A stretch of 64,000 nucleotides of DNA. Source: Rosenbergiella metrosideri (GTDB lineage Bacteria > Pseudomonadota > Gammaproteobacteria > Enterobacterales > Enterobacteriaceae). Positions 46,544-55,806 of the stretch are shown here, piece after piece. The stretch lies in assembly GCF_022602565.1 (NCBI RefSeq), contig NZ_JALBCV010000001.1, forward strand, positions 410,819-474,818, written 5' to 3'. Every line of letters begins with the position of its first letter. The stretch's first letter is position 1. The position numbers were made by a program, and so were the translations under genes. Below the pieces are notes generated by a model, which worked only from the letters and a program-made list of their open reading frames with translations, was not told the origin of the DNA and searched no databases.

Positions 46544-46588
46544 GGGTTCGCCGAAGGCATTGAGTTGGCGTTACGATAAAAAAAATAA

Positions 46589-46624
46589 ATCGCCACAAAA
46601 AATTCTATTTTTTTTGATGGCGAT
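46589..46624 (+). terminator. AT-rich hairpin after DinB gene
   Basis: ATCGCCA (46589-46595) pairs with TGGCGAT (46618-46624); the inner AAAAAA and TTTTTTTT can extend the stem around a short loop. It lies 45 nt past the stop and likely ends the transcript. The rest of the 237-nt gap to the FUSC gene is A/T-rich with no gene seen. Confidence 0.6.
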
Positions 46625-46780
46625 CAACCTTTCACTTTTTCACGAAAAGCGTAATATAGCTTTCACGCCCATTTGTGGAAACGCCACCATGTTTTCAACA
46701 GTCTAGTTACGCTCCCTAATGCAGCCTTGTCAGTAGGCATCACCCCTTTTTCTAAATTTTATTTTTAGATTATAAAAACA

Positions 46781-48745
46781 ATGCATAACTCACTTTTTTA
46801 CCGGCTTCGCTTTGCCTGTAAGACCACCTGTGCGCTGCTGTTGGCACTGGCGTTAAGTTTTATTCTGGAACTCGATACCCCTAAATGGTCAATGATGACG
46901 GTCGCCATTATCGCCGCCTCTCCTGCCTTTGCCAGTGGTGGCGAACCGATGAGCGGCGTATTGCGCTTTCGCGGCTTCCTACGCTTAATTGGTACTGCAG
47001 TCGGCTGTATCGGCGGCGTGCTGATCATGACTTTTTTTAGCCGCGTCCCTCTGTTATTACTGCTCGCCTGCTGTACTTGGGCGGGATTTTTCTCGTGGCT
47101 ATTTACCGTCGTGAAACAAGAGATCAGTTACGCTTTTGGCTTAGCCGGGTACTCGGTCTTTATCATCTTAGTCACGGCGTGGCAGACCCCACACGACGTG
47201 CTGCAAATTGCGCTCTATCGCTTCTTTGAAATTACCTTGGGTCTACTCTGCCTGATATTCTCTGATCTACTGTTCCTGCCCCGTTCGGTAAAACGCACTA
47301 TCGATCAACGGGTTGCGGAGTTACCCAATAGCTGCTATCAACTTTTGTCCCACTGCTTCACCAATGACGAGACACCGCACTTCGAAGACCTGTTCCGCGC
47401 TCACCTGACTCAAGCGAAAGCCCTGCAAGCCATGCGCCAGACCTTGCGCATGGAATCCTCACATTACTCCGTAATGATGCATCGTCGTCTAAAGGGGATT
47501 AATGGGATCCTCTTTCACCTTCTGACCTTGACCTACGAGACACAGCAATACTTCCAGCAACGCCCGGATAAACGAAATAGCCATTGGTACTTTTTATTTC
47601 AAGACGAGTGCCAGACCCCAGAACAGTTAAATCAAAAATTACATCAATTTACCCAGCTTATTCATCAATTGCCTGCGGCACAAACGCCTTATGCACTCAG
47701 TGCTTGGCTTAACGCGATGAAAGAGATGCGGATTTTATTGCGTGGCCTGCATTCGCACCAACCCTTGCACCAGATCGAAAAAGAGATTATCGCGCGTTAC
47801 ACCTTAACCACCGCACGCACCGCGCAACGCAAACATGCCTTTATCAACGCTATGCGAACCTTTGTCACGACCGCTGTCGGCTGTGCACTGTGGTTGGTGA
47901 TGGACCCTACCGCTATAAGTGGCTTTTTAATTATCGCCAGTATCGTCACCACGCTAGCAATGCGCGCGGAGAGCCCTAAAGCGTTAGGCCTCGATTTTAT
48001 TTATGGCATGATTTATATCATCCCGGTCAGTATGCTGTTTTACTTGCTGATCCTGCCAGCAACCCAACAGAGTTTTGCCTTGCTCCTGATAGCCTTAGGC
48101 ATCTTAGTCTTTCTTCTCTCCCTCGCGGTGCAATATAAAATTTTAGGGAGCGGTGCGTCGTTGATGTTTATTTTCAATCTGATCCCGATTACCAACCCTG
48201 AGACCTTTAATTTTAGCCATACTTTAGAAAGCGGGCTTGGCCAGATCCTCGGGGCAATTATCTCAATGGTAATTATTGCGATTATCCCCGACTTGCATAA
48301 AACTCATCTCGCCAATGCGTTAATCCGCAATATATTGGTAACCGCATTGCAGACGTTAACCACCAACCCACAGCGCCGTAAGAAAAACCGACTCAGCGCA
48401 CTTTACGATCAACTGCTGTCATTGATTACGTTGGACAGTCGCTCGCTTCATCGTTATCAATTAGCAATTAATCTGATCATTATCTACCGGCGGATTAATG
48501 CCATTACTATCTATAACTTTCCGGGCTTAGCCGAATTTCACCAAGAGATTCGCGACTGCGCAACATTGCTCGCCACCAGCAAATTGGCCTTACAACGTGA
48601 GCGCGCGTTCGAGCAGTTACAGTCACTATTACAGCGGTATCACGCGCAGATCCTGCCGCTGCCGACTCCGGAAAAGCTGAGCCTAGTGGTTGAAGATTTA
48701 CAGCGGTTACTTGAACAGCATAGGGCGCCGTTAATCGCCGGGTAG
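46781..48745 (+). CDS. FUSC-family inner membrane transporter (AaeB-like)
   Basis: A 654-residue protein of the fusaric acid resistance/AaeB group that exports aromatic acids. Two membrane blocks of about six helices each (residues 15-165 and 355-500) flank cytoplasmic domains, the usual layout. SMMTVAIIAASPAFASGGEP near residue 37 is the FUSC signature and MDPTAISGFLIIASIV opens the second block. Typical partners (an AaeA-like membrane fusion protein and AaeX) are not adjacent; the nearest HlyD protein is 3.5 kb downstream on the other strand. The ATG at 46781 has only a weak ribosome site. Confidence 0.85.
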   Translation: MHNSLFYRLRFACKTTCALLLALALSFILELDTPKWSMMTVAIIAASPAFASGGEPMSGVLRFRGFLRLIGTAVGCIGGVLIMTFFSRVPLLLLLACCTWAGFFSWLFTVVKQEISYAFGLAGYSVFIILVTAWQTPHDVLQIALYRFFEITLGLLCLIFSDLLFLPRSVKRTIDQRVAELPNSCYQLLSHCFTNDETPHFEDLFRAHLTQAKALQAMRQTLRMESSHYSVMMHRRLKGINGILFHLLTLTYETQQYFQQRPDKRNSHWYFLFQDECQTPEQLNQKLHQFTQLIHQLPAAQTPYALSAWLNAMKEMRILLRGLHSHQPLHQIEKEIIARYTLTTARTAQRKHAFINAMRTFVTTAVGCALWLVMDPTAISGFLIIASIVTTLAMRAESPKALGLDFIYGMIYIIPVSMLFYLLILPATQQSFALLLIALGILVFLLSLAVQYKILGSGASLMFIFNLIPITNPETFNFSHTLESGLGQILGAIISMVIIAIIPDLHKTHLANALIRNILVTALQTLTTNPQRRKKNRLSALYDQLLSLITLDSRSLHRYQLAINLIIIYRRINAITIYNFPGLAEFHQEIRDCATLLATSKLALQRERAFEQLQSLLQRYHAQILPLPTPEKLSLVVEDLQRLLEQHRAPLIAG

Positions 48746-48875
48746 TCGTGACAGGGTTAGCGGCCATTCTGAGAATTCTCCCGCTCGCGATAGACAGGGC
48801 TTAGAGTGTAGCATCATTGCCTACACCCTTTAGCCGGTCAGACGCTAGAGTAAAGCAAAAATAGGGAGCCTTGCT

Positions 48876-49907
48876 ATGTCATCCATTACAGCATTATGCA
48901 GTCACCAACAGACACTCAGTGGCGCTGGATCGCTTCAGGAATTGCCAGCACTTTTAGCTCACACCCCGGGGGAGGCCCTGCTGTTTGCATCACCTTCTTT
49001 TCTGAAAGGGCCCCACTGGTCTGCTCTATCGACCAGCCTCGATTCGCATTGAGTCGAGATTGGGGAGGTCACAGAAGAAGCCTCGCCGCCGCAGCTTGAT
49101 GCGGGGGCGCCACCTAGCGAGGCCTGCCGTACGGTTATCGCCATCGGTGGCGGGAGCACTCTTGATGCGGGTAAAGCCTTCAGTACCCTCGCCTGCCATC
49201 CGTTACCTACCTAGCGTTACCTTGAAAAGGTGGGTGATACCTCCCTTAGCGGTGACCGTTTAGCCTTAATCGCCATCCCCACTGAGTGCTAGATTATGCC
49301 ATTTTAGATGGGAGGCTGATGAAGGGAACACCTGCTCACATACTGACACAGTGCGGCATCGATACTTTTACGCATCTTTCCGAGGCTTATCTTTCTCGCA
49401 GCGCTTCGCCGTTAATTTACGCGCTAAGCTCTATCGGATTAGCGCTGTTTGTTGAGGCTTGGCCGAATTTAGCCTTGGAGGGTGATATGGCTCGGGAGAA
49501 AATATTCAATGCATCGTGGCTAGGTAGACTCTGCTTAGCAAGCGCCGGGCTCGGCGTGATCCATGGCATAGCGGATGAGATAGGTGCCTATAAAAGTTGG
49601 TATCAGGGTAAGGTCTGCGGCCAATTACTGTTGCCCTTTTTCGATCTGTTTGCCAACAGCGATAATGACCTACAATAGCAGCTATTGTATAGCCTAAACC
49701 ATCGACTTTTTCCCCCTCGCGCAGCAACAGTCCCCGGTGCGGCACCTAACGTTATGGATAATGGATAACGCCTGTAGTCCGTTTTGGCAGAGCGATTACA
49801 CCCTATGCGCTGAGGAGGTCACCGCGCTGGCTCAGCGCTCGACCAATAAAAATTCATTAGTGGATTACAGTGCCACCCAACGGGCCACGCTGGACACTCA
49901 AGCCTGA
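48876..49907 (+). pseudogene. Iron-containing alcohol dehydrogenase, decayed
   Basis: From the ATG at 48876 the frame reads MSSITALCSHQQTLSGAGSL and meets stops at TGA 49050, TAG 49212 and TAG 49290. Between them, IAIGGGSTLDAGKAFSTLA is the NAD-binding motif of iron-type alcohol dehydrogenases. After a shift, with part of the gene missing, 49286-49678 reads MLDYAILDGRLMKGTPAHIL, ASAGLGVIHGIADEIGA and similar C-terminal motifs, then another stop (49676) and a further shift, ending about 49907. At least four nonsense codons and two frameshifts make it a pseudogene. It lies between the FUSC gene and the ABC cluster. Confidence 0.88.
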
Positions 49908-49927
49908 CAGACCGTTGGGGAGTCTTG

Positions 49928-51064
49928 TTAATGCTGGCTTCCGCGATGGATCAGTCGACTAATAAGCCGTCTATCGCGGAGGAAGGTCAGCACAAAGCTA
50001 GCAATACTGTATAGGGCAAATAGCAGCAGTAACATACAGATATTGGGTAAGGCTTCGCGTAACGATAATCCCATCTGATTCATCCCAGCAATCGCTTTAA
50101 TGGCCCAGGTTGATGGGAATATACTGGAAATAAACCTGACCGGGCTTGGCATGGCTTGTAGCGGCCAAATGGTACCTGAAATATAAAAAACCGGCGTGGT
50201 GATAAACGACAAGGTCAGATAGATCATCTCGACACGACGAATACACTCTGTCAATAATCGCCCCAGTCCCAGTACCGCAAGAAGGAATGGGAACGTCAGC
50301 AGTAAAATTACTGGTATAGAAGCCGCCTGTTTATACCCCAGAACCCACGGCCAAAGTGCGAACAGTACGATCGATAAGAACAACCAGATCGGGATCAGCG
50401 CCGAGAGTGCACCTAAGACAACAGGAAGCTTAGGCCGCCCTTCTGTACTCATCATCAAACAAACCCTGACGCTCGCAATCAGTAAGGAGTGCTGCAGTAA
50501 CATCACCAAAAGGCCGGGGAAGATAATCGCGGCGAAACTGATACCTGGGTTAAACAGGGGTAAGGTCAGGCCGGTCATCGGCGTGAGAACAACATTCGCT
50601 TCAGCCTGAGTGAATTGATTCTTCATCATCAATTCGACTTCATACTGATTGAGCATCTGTTGATACGCTGCCACGACATTTTGCTGAATTTGACCATTCG
50701 GTAAGCGGTTCGTCGCATCACCGAAAACAGGAATCGATACGCTGACCCCGGATAACATCTTCTTTTCGAAATCGACAGGAATTTCAATCACAGCATAGAG
50801 TTTTCGGTACCCCATATCCAGCTCTGCTTGACCCAATTGATCGTAGGATTTCACGTTTAATTTGGGACTCGCGTCAAGATTACGAGTTAAAAGATGGCTA
50901 GCAGAGCTATGATCAAGATCGACCACACCGACCGGCATTTCCCATACCGTCCCTTTCGCATAGACCATACTGATGAGACAGAGTGACAGCAGCAACATCG
51001 CCCACATCGGCTTTTCTAGCATCCCTGCCAGTACTTTTTTGAAGGTAGCCCAGTAAGTGCTCAT
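49928..51064 (-). CDS. ABC-2 type permease (YhhJ/YbhR-like), second of pair
   Basis: A 378-residue inner membrane subunit of the ABC-2 export class. One membrane helix near the N-terminus is followed by a large periplasmic domain (about 45-170, GVVDLDHSSASHLLTRNLD) and five or six helices in the C-terminal half (TPVFYISGTIWPLQAMP). It overlaps the preceding permease gene by 4 nt (ATGA), so the two are translationally coupled. No ATP-binding subunit is in this operon. Confidence 0.88.
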   Translation of the reverse strand: MSTYWATFKKVLAGMLEKPMWAMLLLSLCLISMVYAKGTVWEMPVGVVDLDHSSASHLLTRNLDASPKLNVKSYDQLGQAELDMGYRKLYAVIEIPVDFEKKMLSGVSVSIPVFGDATNRLPNGQIQQNVVAAYQQMLNQYEVELMMKNQFTQAEANVVLTPMTGLTLPLFNPGISFAAIIFPGLLVMLLQHSLLIASVRVCLMMSTEGRPKLPVVLGALSALIPIWLFLSIVLFALWPWVLGYKQAASIPVILLLTFPFLLAVLGLGRLLTECIRRVEMIYLTLSFITTPVFYISGTIWPLQAMPSPVRFISSIFPSTWAIKAIAGMNQMGLSLREALPNICMLLLLFALYSIASFVLTFLRDRRLISRLIHRGSQH

Positions 51065-52215
51065 ACCATTGCCTCTTGGTCGCGTAAGCGTTTAGGTAGA
51101 CGACGGAACACTAACAGCCCAACGATAACAGGGTAGACGGCCAATAGGGCGCAAACGCCAATCACCGGTTCAGCAGGTACTTTTCGAATAAATAGATCAA
51201 ACATGGCATACAAGGCGTGAGTCAGGGGTTCCATATTGGCAATAACCTGCGCCGGTAACGGCATTGATAGCTCGGGCATACCGAGGCCAGAAAACGCTAA
51301 GGCAATGGTCACAAAGATCGCCATTAGGGTATAAGCACTGATTGCCGTACGGGTAAAGGTAAATAACATCAGCCCCAAACTTTGCGCCGCCATAATGTAA
51401 AAGAAGGCAACAAAAAACATATAGTAAGGATCCCCTACAAATCGTGCTGAGAAAACCCAGACCAACAGTGCGATCTCTCCCATCAACATCGTGGTATACA
51501 CCAAGGTATAAGGCGCGAGTTTTCCTAGAAGTGCCCAACCGAAGCGATCAGCATAGATAAGGGATTTACTTCGCGAGAGGACGTAAATCATGCTAGTCAC
51601 TACAAACAGCTGAATGAGATGAATGGTGGCAGCAAATTGTTGGTAATAGATATAGCTCCCACTGGCATTAAACAGACTGCGATAGACTAAGGAGACCGAA
51701 GGCAAGGATGGGACTGTCTTGCCAATTTTGGCCTCGACGATGCTGCGGTACTCACTATTCAGCGCAGTGACTAATCCAGAAAAGTCCTGAGTAGAGTAAA
51801 GGCCAGCGCCGTAATAGAGTCCGTTATAGTAGAAGGCGACCTTGGGCTGTTTCGTGGCAAGTAAATGCTTCTCGAAATCTGGCGGAATATAGACTAAGCC
51901 ATAATCTTGCGCCGTACGCATCTTATGTAAGGCTTCATTCAATCCCCCTTCCCACTCGGTTAGCTTAGCATGAGGGCTAGCATCCAATTTTCGAATCAAT
52001 TCACGAGAGAGTTCACTATGGTCGTTATCGACCACGGCGACCGGAACATTCATCAGGGTCCCTTCCGAGAAGTTACTGCTCAATAGCCAAAAAAGCAGTA
52101 AAGGGAAACACCAGGTTAACCAGTGAATAGCTGGTTTACGTGAACTGGTGCGAATCTCTTTATTGAAGGACCGACGAAAGGCTCTAAAGCCTTTTTTTAT
52201 CGTTTCCACTGCCAT
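51061..52215 (-). CDS. ABC-2 type permease (YhhJ/YbhS-like), first of pair
   Basis: A 384-residue ABC-2 permease with the same plan as its neighbour: a helix near the N-terminus, a periplasmic domain (VAVVDNDHSELSRELIRKLD) and a C-terminal helix block. The two are paralogues and probably form a heterodimer. The ATG at 52215 overlaps the end of the HlyD gene by 19 nt. The substrate is unknown. Confidence 0.88.
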   Translation of the reverse strand: MAVETIKKGFRAFRRSFNKEIRTSSRKPAIHWLTWCFPLLLFWLLSSNFSEGTLMNVPVAVVDNDHSELSRELIRKLDASPHAKLTEWEGGLNEALHKMRTAQDYGLVYIPPDFEKHLLATKQPKVAFYYNGLYYGAGLYSTQDFSGLVTALNSEYRSIVEAKIGKTVPSLPSVSLVYRSLFNASGSYIYYQQFAATIHLIQLFVVTSMIYVLSRSKSLIYADRFGWALLGKLAPYTLVYTTMLMGEIALLVWVFSARFVGDPYYMFFVAFFYIMAAQSLGLMLFTFTRTAISAYTLMAIFVTIALAFSGLGMPELSMPLPAQVIANMEPLTHALYAMFDLFIRKVPAEPVIGVCALLAVYPVIVGLLVFRRLPKRLRDQEAMV

Positions 52216-53168
52216 AGCGCGCTCATTCCCTGACGGAGACCATTAACGGGGTGGGTGGGCCATAGGCGCACTTCAAAGGTTTTGAGATCAAAATCACCGG
52301 TCGCACGCGTCGCACTCTTGGTCGAAAAATCACCTAAGGGTGCAATGTAATGAACACGGGCTTCGATGACTTGATTATTAAGTGCCGGGACGCGCAAATG
52401 AATCACATCGCCCTTGCGTACATGAGCAAGAATATCTTCACGTAAATTGAACACAAAATAAGCTTGAGGTAAGCGTACTAGGGTCACAAGCGGACTGGAG
52501 GCACTTAATAAATCCCCTACTTCAGCAGGAATCGGGCCAACCTCGCCATCGACAGGTGCTTTCACATTAAGGTCATCTGTCTGAACTTTTATTTCCGCTA
52601 ATTCTTGCTCAGCTTGTTGTAACTGCGCACTGTAAACATCGCGTTGCTCCCAGCGATCGCCATGTTTTGCTTCATCTAAATTCGCTTGTGCACTTTGCAT
52701 AGAATGCAGAGCGGTATCACGAGAATTACGGGCACTATCTAAATCTTGAGCAGAAATATAACCTTTCGCTGCCACACTTTGATTACGACGGTAGGTCGCT
52801 TCGGCGGTTTGGTAATCCGCTTTTGCCCCGGCAAGGGTTGCCGTTAACTGACGAATACTTTCTTCCCGCGTACCGTTCTGCGACATCTCTAAGGTAAACT
52901 TAGCCTGATCGCGCGCCGCTTCGGCCGCTTTCAACTGGGCGATCAATTCAGGCGCATCCAAACGAATAATAACCTGCCCCGCTTTGACATCGTCACCGCG
53001 TTCAATCAGGCGCTCTACGACGCGCCCTTTGGCTTTAGACGCGACGATCACTTCCGGTGCGTCAACTTCACCTTGTAATAATAAATCTTGATTTTGGACT
53101 CTAAAAAAAATGGCTAGTGAAACAATCGCTATCATCACTAAAACAGTAAAAATAATTTTTTTACTCAT
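52197..53168 (-). CDS. HlyD-family membrane fusion protein (YhiI/YbhG-like)
   Basis: A 323-residue periplasmic adaptor anchored by one helix at about residues 5-22. A lipoyl-like half-motif (VASKAKGRVVERLIERGDDV) flanks a coiled-coil hairpin (about 75-190), then the second half (DLNVKAPVDGEVGPIPAEVGD) and a beta-barrel domain. It is the first gene of the operon with two ABC-2 permeases and would bridge them to an outer membrane channel encoded elsewhere. Confidence 0.9.
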   Translation of the reverse strand: MSKKIIFTVLVMIAIVSLAIFFRVQNQDLLLQGEVDAPEVIVASKAKGRVVERLIERGDDVKAGQVIIRLDAPELIAQLKAAEAARDQAKFTLEMSQNGTREESIRQLTATLAGAKADYQTAEATYRRNQSVAAKGYISAQDLDSARNSRDTALHSMQSAQANLDEAKHGDRWEQRDVYSAQLQQAEQELAEIKVQTDDLNVKAPVDGEVGPIPAEVGDLLSASSPLVTLVRLPQAYFVFNLREDILAHVRKGDVIHLRVPALNNQVIEARVHYIAPLGDFSTKSATRATGDFDLKTFEVRLWPTHPVNGLRQGMSALWQWKR

Positions 53169-53461
53169 TAACCTACTCCAGAATTAATCAGCCGGACACT
53201 GATTTCCCTCTTATGTTGTTATAAGCGTAATGTACTCATTGAGAAAATGCACTGCGCAAGACACGAAATCTTACCTGACGGCGAAGTATAGTCGATGTTG
53301 AAAGGGTTAATTTTGATTAAGAAAGGGTTTTACTCTAAGCGTAGGCACTGTTTAAGTGAGGATCTGCGCAAAGTTTTACCCATCACACTAATCAATTAAA
53401 CCCATTTTATTTTATTGCTCGCCCCTCTTACACTTATTTTATCAACGAGAGGAGCTGACTT

Positions 53462-53647
53462 ATGTTTTCAACACAGCGTTTTACGGCTAAAGAATTGGCT
53501 ATCGCTTATGCGTCCCAACAACAACGCCCTTATACTCCCGCACAGTTTTTGCATGAGATAGAAAAACTCGAAGTAGAGTTCGCACGCCTTCTCAAGGCGC
53601 CGCGCAGCAGTGAACAGGCCTCTACGACGATGGTTTTTGAAGGCTAA
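53462..53647 (+). CDS. Small hypothetical protein
   Basis: A 61-residue open frame starting with ATG at 53462, seven bases after a strong GAGAGGAG ribosome site. The product MFSTQRFTAKELAIAYASQQ is soluble, with a predicted helical stretch FLHEIEKLEVEFARLLK. I do not recognise its family. Its 3' end overlaps the 3' end of the esterase gene by 26 nt on the other strand. The 293-nt region upstream holds no other gene and should contain its promoter and that of the HlyD operon. Confidence 0.6.
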   Translation: MFSTQRFTAKELAIAYASQQQRPYTPAQFLHEIEKLEVEFARLLKAPRSSEQASTTMVFEG

Positions 53648-54344
53648 GACCGGCAGCCCACTGCCTGAAGTCTGTCAGCTCTTGCGGGTTGATGCCGTGG
53701 CCGAGATCCGCATAACGATGAAAGCTCAACGCGTAACCCCGCTGTTGGGCGAGCGCGGCAGCCTGTTCATCCAAGGCCAGCGCGATACGCTGATCATTTT
53801 GTCCGTGCCCGACAAACAGTTGCGGTAAATCCCCCCTGTTCTGCTGGCGGGTGGGAGTTCCAACCGACTCTGGCAGCTTTCCACTGAAAATAGCCGCCGC
53901 GCCAATCGAATATGGCGCGTTCAAAACGATACTCCAACTCATTACCGCCCCTTGGCTAAAGCCGGCAAGCAGCGTGCGGTTAGGCGGGATGGATAACTGC
54001 TGCTGGATCTGCGACACGCGCGTAAGTATCTGTTGACGGGCCGCAGTGATATCTGCCTGCGCGCTCGCACCGTTTCGATACCAAGCAAAACGATGTGCGC
54101 CCAGGGTAATGGGGGCTTGCAAGCTCAAGACGGCATAGTCTTGCGCGACATAGTCGGCCAGCGGCAGCAAATCTTGCTCGTTACTACCATAACCGTGTAA
54201 CAACACCAGCAGCCGCTGAGGCGATTGCCCAGACGGCGGCGCGAGTAATATCCCTTCCAAGGCAGCCTCTGCCGAGAACGTCACCCAGCACAGCAACATG
54301 GCCAAACTCGCTAGCCTGAACTTTAGTAAGCAGCGCGTTAACAT
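53622..54344 (-). CDS. Periplasmic alpha/beta-hydrolase (carboxylesterase/lysophospholipase-like)
   Basis: A 240-residue serine hydrolase with a signal peptide (cleavage near residue 27, SAEA-A). The triad is Ser130 (AGFSQGAVMS), Asp184 (GHGQNDQRI) and His216 (DLGHGIN), with the oxyanion motif LLHGYGSNEQDLL. It fits the phospholipase/carboxylesterase (PF02230) family, unusual in being exported. It overlaps the LysO-type gene by 7 nt and is its operon partner. Substrate unknown. Confidence 0.87.
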   Translation of the reverse strand: MLTRCLLKFRLASLAMLLCWVTFSAEAALEGILLAPPSGQSPQRLLVLLHGYGSNEQDLLPLADYVAQDYAVLSLQAPITLGAHRFAWYRNGASAQADITAARQQILTRVSQIQQQLSIPPNRTLLAGFSQGAVMSWSIVLNAPYSIGAAAIFSGKLPESVGTPTRQQNRGDLPQLFVGHGQNDQRIALALDEQAAALAQQRGYALSFHRYADLGHGINPQELTDFRQWAAGLSLQKPSS

Positions 54345-55228
54345 AGGGCCACCGTCAGAGTGATAAGAAAGGGAGCGGCCAGCGTCAATAGCAAGCCACT
54401 GAAGATGGCATAGGGAATATAGTAAGCATCACAATTTTGCTTAATAAAAGGTAGTGCGGAGTCCATTGCTGCGGCACCGCTTAAACCGACCGCGGCAAGA
54501 GGCTGACGACGGCCCAAAAAGTAGAGGAAGACGATGCTTAAAAGTTCGCGCAAAAAGTCGGTCATAAAGGCGATAGCCCCCATCTGCGCACCGGCAAGTT
54601 GATGGATCATCGGACCTGATAGCGAGAACCAGCCTAAGCCACTGCCCAACATCAGTGATTGCTGCCAGCTAAAGGACGTTAATAGGCTGAATACCCCTGC
54701 GGCGAGGATATAGCCAAGGATCGCCGCCACCGGTACGCTGGCACATTGGCGGGTCACCCGACCAAAACGGAAGCCAACTAGATCAACTCCTACACAAAAT
54801 AGCATGACATAGAGCACACTATTACTCGAGAGCCCCAGACTATTCAGGCTGAAATGGGTGTAATAGCTGATCGTAACACCCACGATAAACGCCACGATTG
54901 CCTTAAGGCAGCCACTAAAAGCCGAGAATAGCGAGGGTAATGGGCCGTCATGATGAATGGCGGCGGGTTTGCGTATCAGTAATGCGCCGGTGAATAGTGT
55001 GATCAGTCCCGAGAGCAACAACGCGTGCAGGATGATGGCACTGCCCATTTCACCTTGGGTCAGCACTTGCGCAAAATCCATTCCCATACTGAATAACAAT
55101 AGGAGGACGATAATACCTAAGGATTTGACCACCTTGTGGCGGAGTGTTAACGAACACTTGGACCCCACTAGCCAGCCTAAGGCCAGGGTCGCGAATAAAG
55201 TGATTATCGCGGTTAATGCATGTTGCAT
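54338..55228 (-). CDS. LysO-family (DUF340) inner membrane exporter
   Basis: A 296-residue protein with about eight membrane helices. It resembles the E. coli lysine exporter LysO (YbjE): LLLLFSMGMDFAQVL, LYVMLFCVGVDLVGFRFG, GSGLGWFSLSGPMIHQLAG and FMTDFLRELLSIVFL match its paired motifs. It probably exports lysine or a lysine-like compound. It is the first gene of a two-gene operon with a periplasmic hydrolase and is divergent from the copper cassette. An 11-bp inverted repeat lies in the shared upstream region. Confidence 0.85.
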   Translation of the reverse strand: MQHALTAIITLFATLALGWLVGSKCSLTLRHKVVKSLGIIVLLLLFSMGMDFAQVLTQGEMGSAIILHALLLSGLITLFTGALLIRKPAAIHHDGPLPSLFSAFSGCLKAIVAFIVGVTISYYTHFSLNSLGLSSNSVLYVMLFCVGVDLVGFRFGRVTRQCASVPVAAILGYILAAGVFSLLTSFSWQQSLMLGSGLGWFSLSGPMIHQLAGAQMGAIAFMTDFLRELLSIVFLYFLGRRQPLAAVGLSGAAAMDSALPFIKQNCDAYYIPYAIFSGLLLTLAAPFLITLTVALC

Positions 55229-55311
55229 AGTCAGCTATTTCTTTATCGTTGGCAGGTAATTGGAGGCCAATACCCTACCATTAATTGATACGGTTTGGGC
55301 ATAAATAACAC

Positions 55312-55337
55312 CCTATAAAAACTGAGGTTTTTATAGG
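55312..55337. repeat. Perfect 26-bp inverted repeat in divergent intergenic region
   Basis: CCTATAAAAAC, loop TGAG, GTTTTTATAGG: an 11-bp perfect palindrome 84 nt upstream of the LysO-type gene and 64 nt upstream of the DUF2946 gene. It may be an operator for either gene or a terminator-like hairpin; no T-tract follows it on either strand. Confidence 0.7.
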
Positions 55338-55401
55338 CCCTCAATCACTTTTGCGATAAGATAGCGCCGCACTCTAGATAGGGAATTGGGAATTCAGCAT
55401 T

Positions 55402-55806
55402 TTGCATCACTTCGCAAAATTTTACCGTGTAGCCGCAAAGTTAGCGATTTTTTCAATTGCTATGCTGTTTATCGCCCCCATTATCTCGAAGAACCTTCAG
55501 GCCGCACCCCCTATCGCTTCTACTATGCCTTCGATGGCCGCTATGACCGCCCCTCACGATCAATGCGCGATGATGTCGCCTTCAACGTCTTCTCAAACAC
55601 CGGCTTTCGATCGGAAAATGCTCGACGATATGGCCTGTGGCTATTGCCAGTTACTGGCGCACTTCCCCTTTCTGCCGTGGATAATTCTGCTCGCGCTGGT
55701 CATTGTTTACTGCCCGCTTCAGACCCTAGCGCTTCCCCCGCTTATCACACGGCCTTTAACGGGCTATTGGTCATCAAGCCAAGCACGCGCACCACCTTCC
55801 TTGTAG
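55402..55806 (+). CDS. DUF2946-type protein of copper-receptor locus
   Basis: A 134-residue protein with an N-terminal hydrophobic segment (signal or anchor, about 12-32), a His/Met-containing stretch (MPSMAAMTAPHDQCAMM) and DDMACGYCQLLAHFPFLPWI, which marks the DUF2946 family. It has a C-terminal helix and is found beside copper TonB receptors. The frame opens with a TTG at 55402; no good ribosome site is seen, and the ATG at codon 20 is an alternative. It is 104 nt upstream of the receptor gene. Confidence 0.75.
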   Translation: MHHFAKFYRVAAKLAIFSIAMLFIAPIISKNLQAAPPIASTMPSMAAMTAPHDQCAMMSPSTSSQTPAFDRKMLDDMACGYCQLLAHFPFLPWIILLALVIVYCPLQTLALPPLITRPLTGYWSSSQARAPPSL

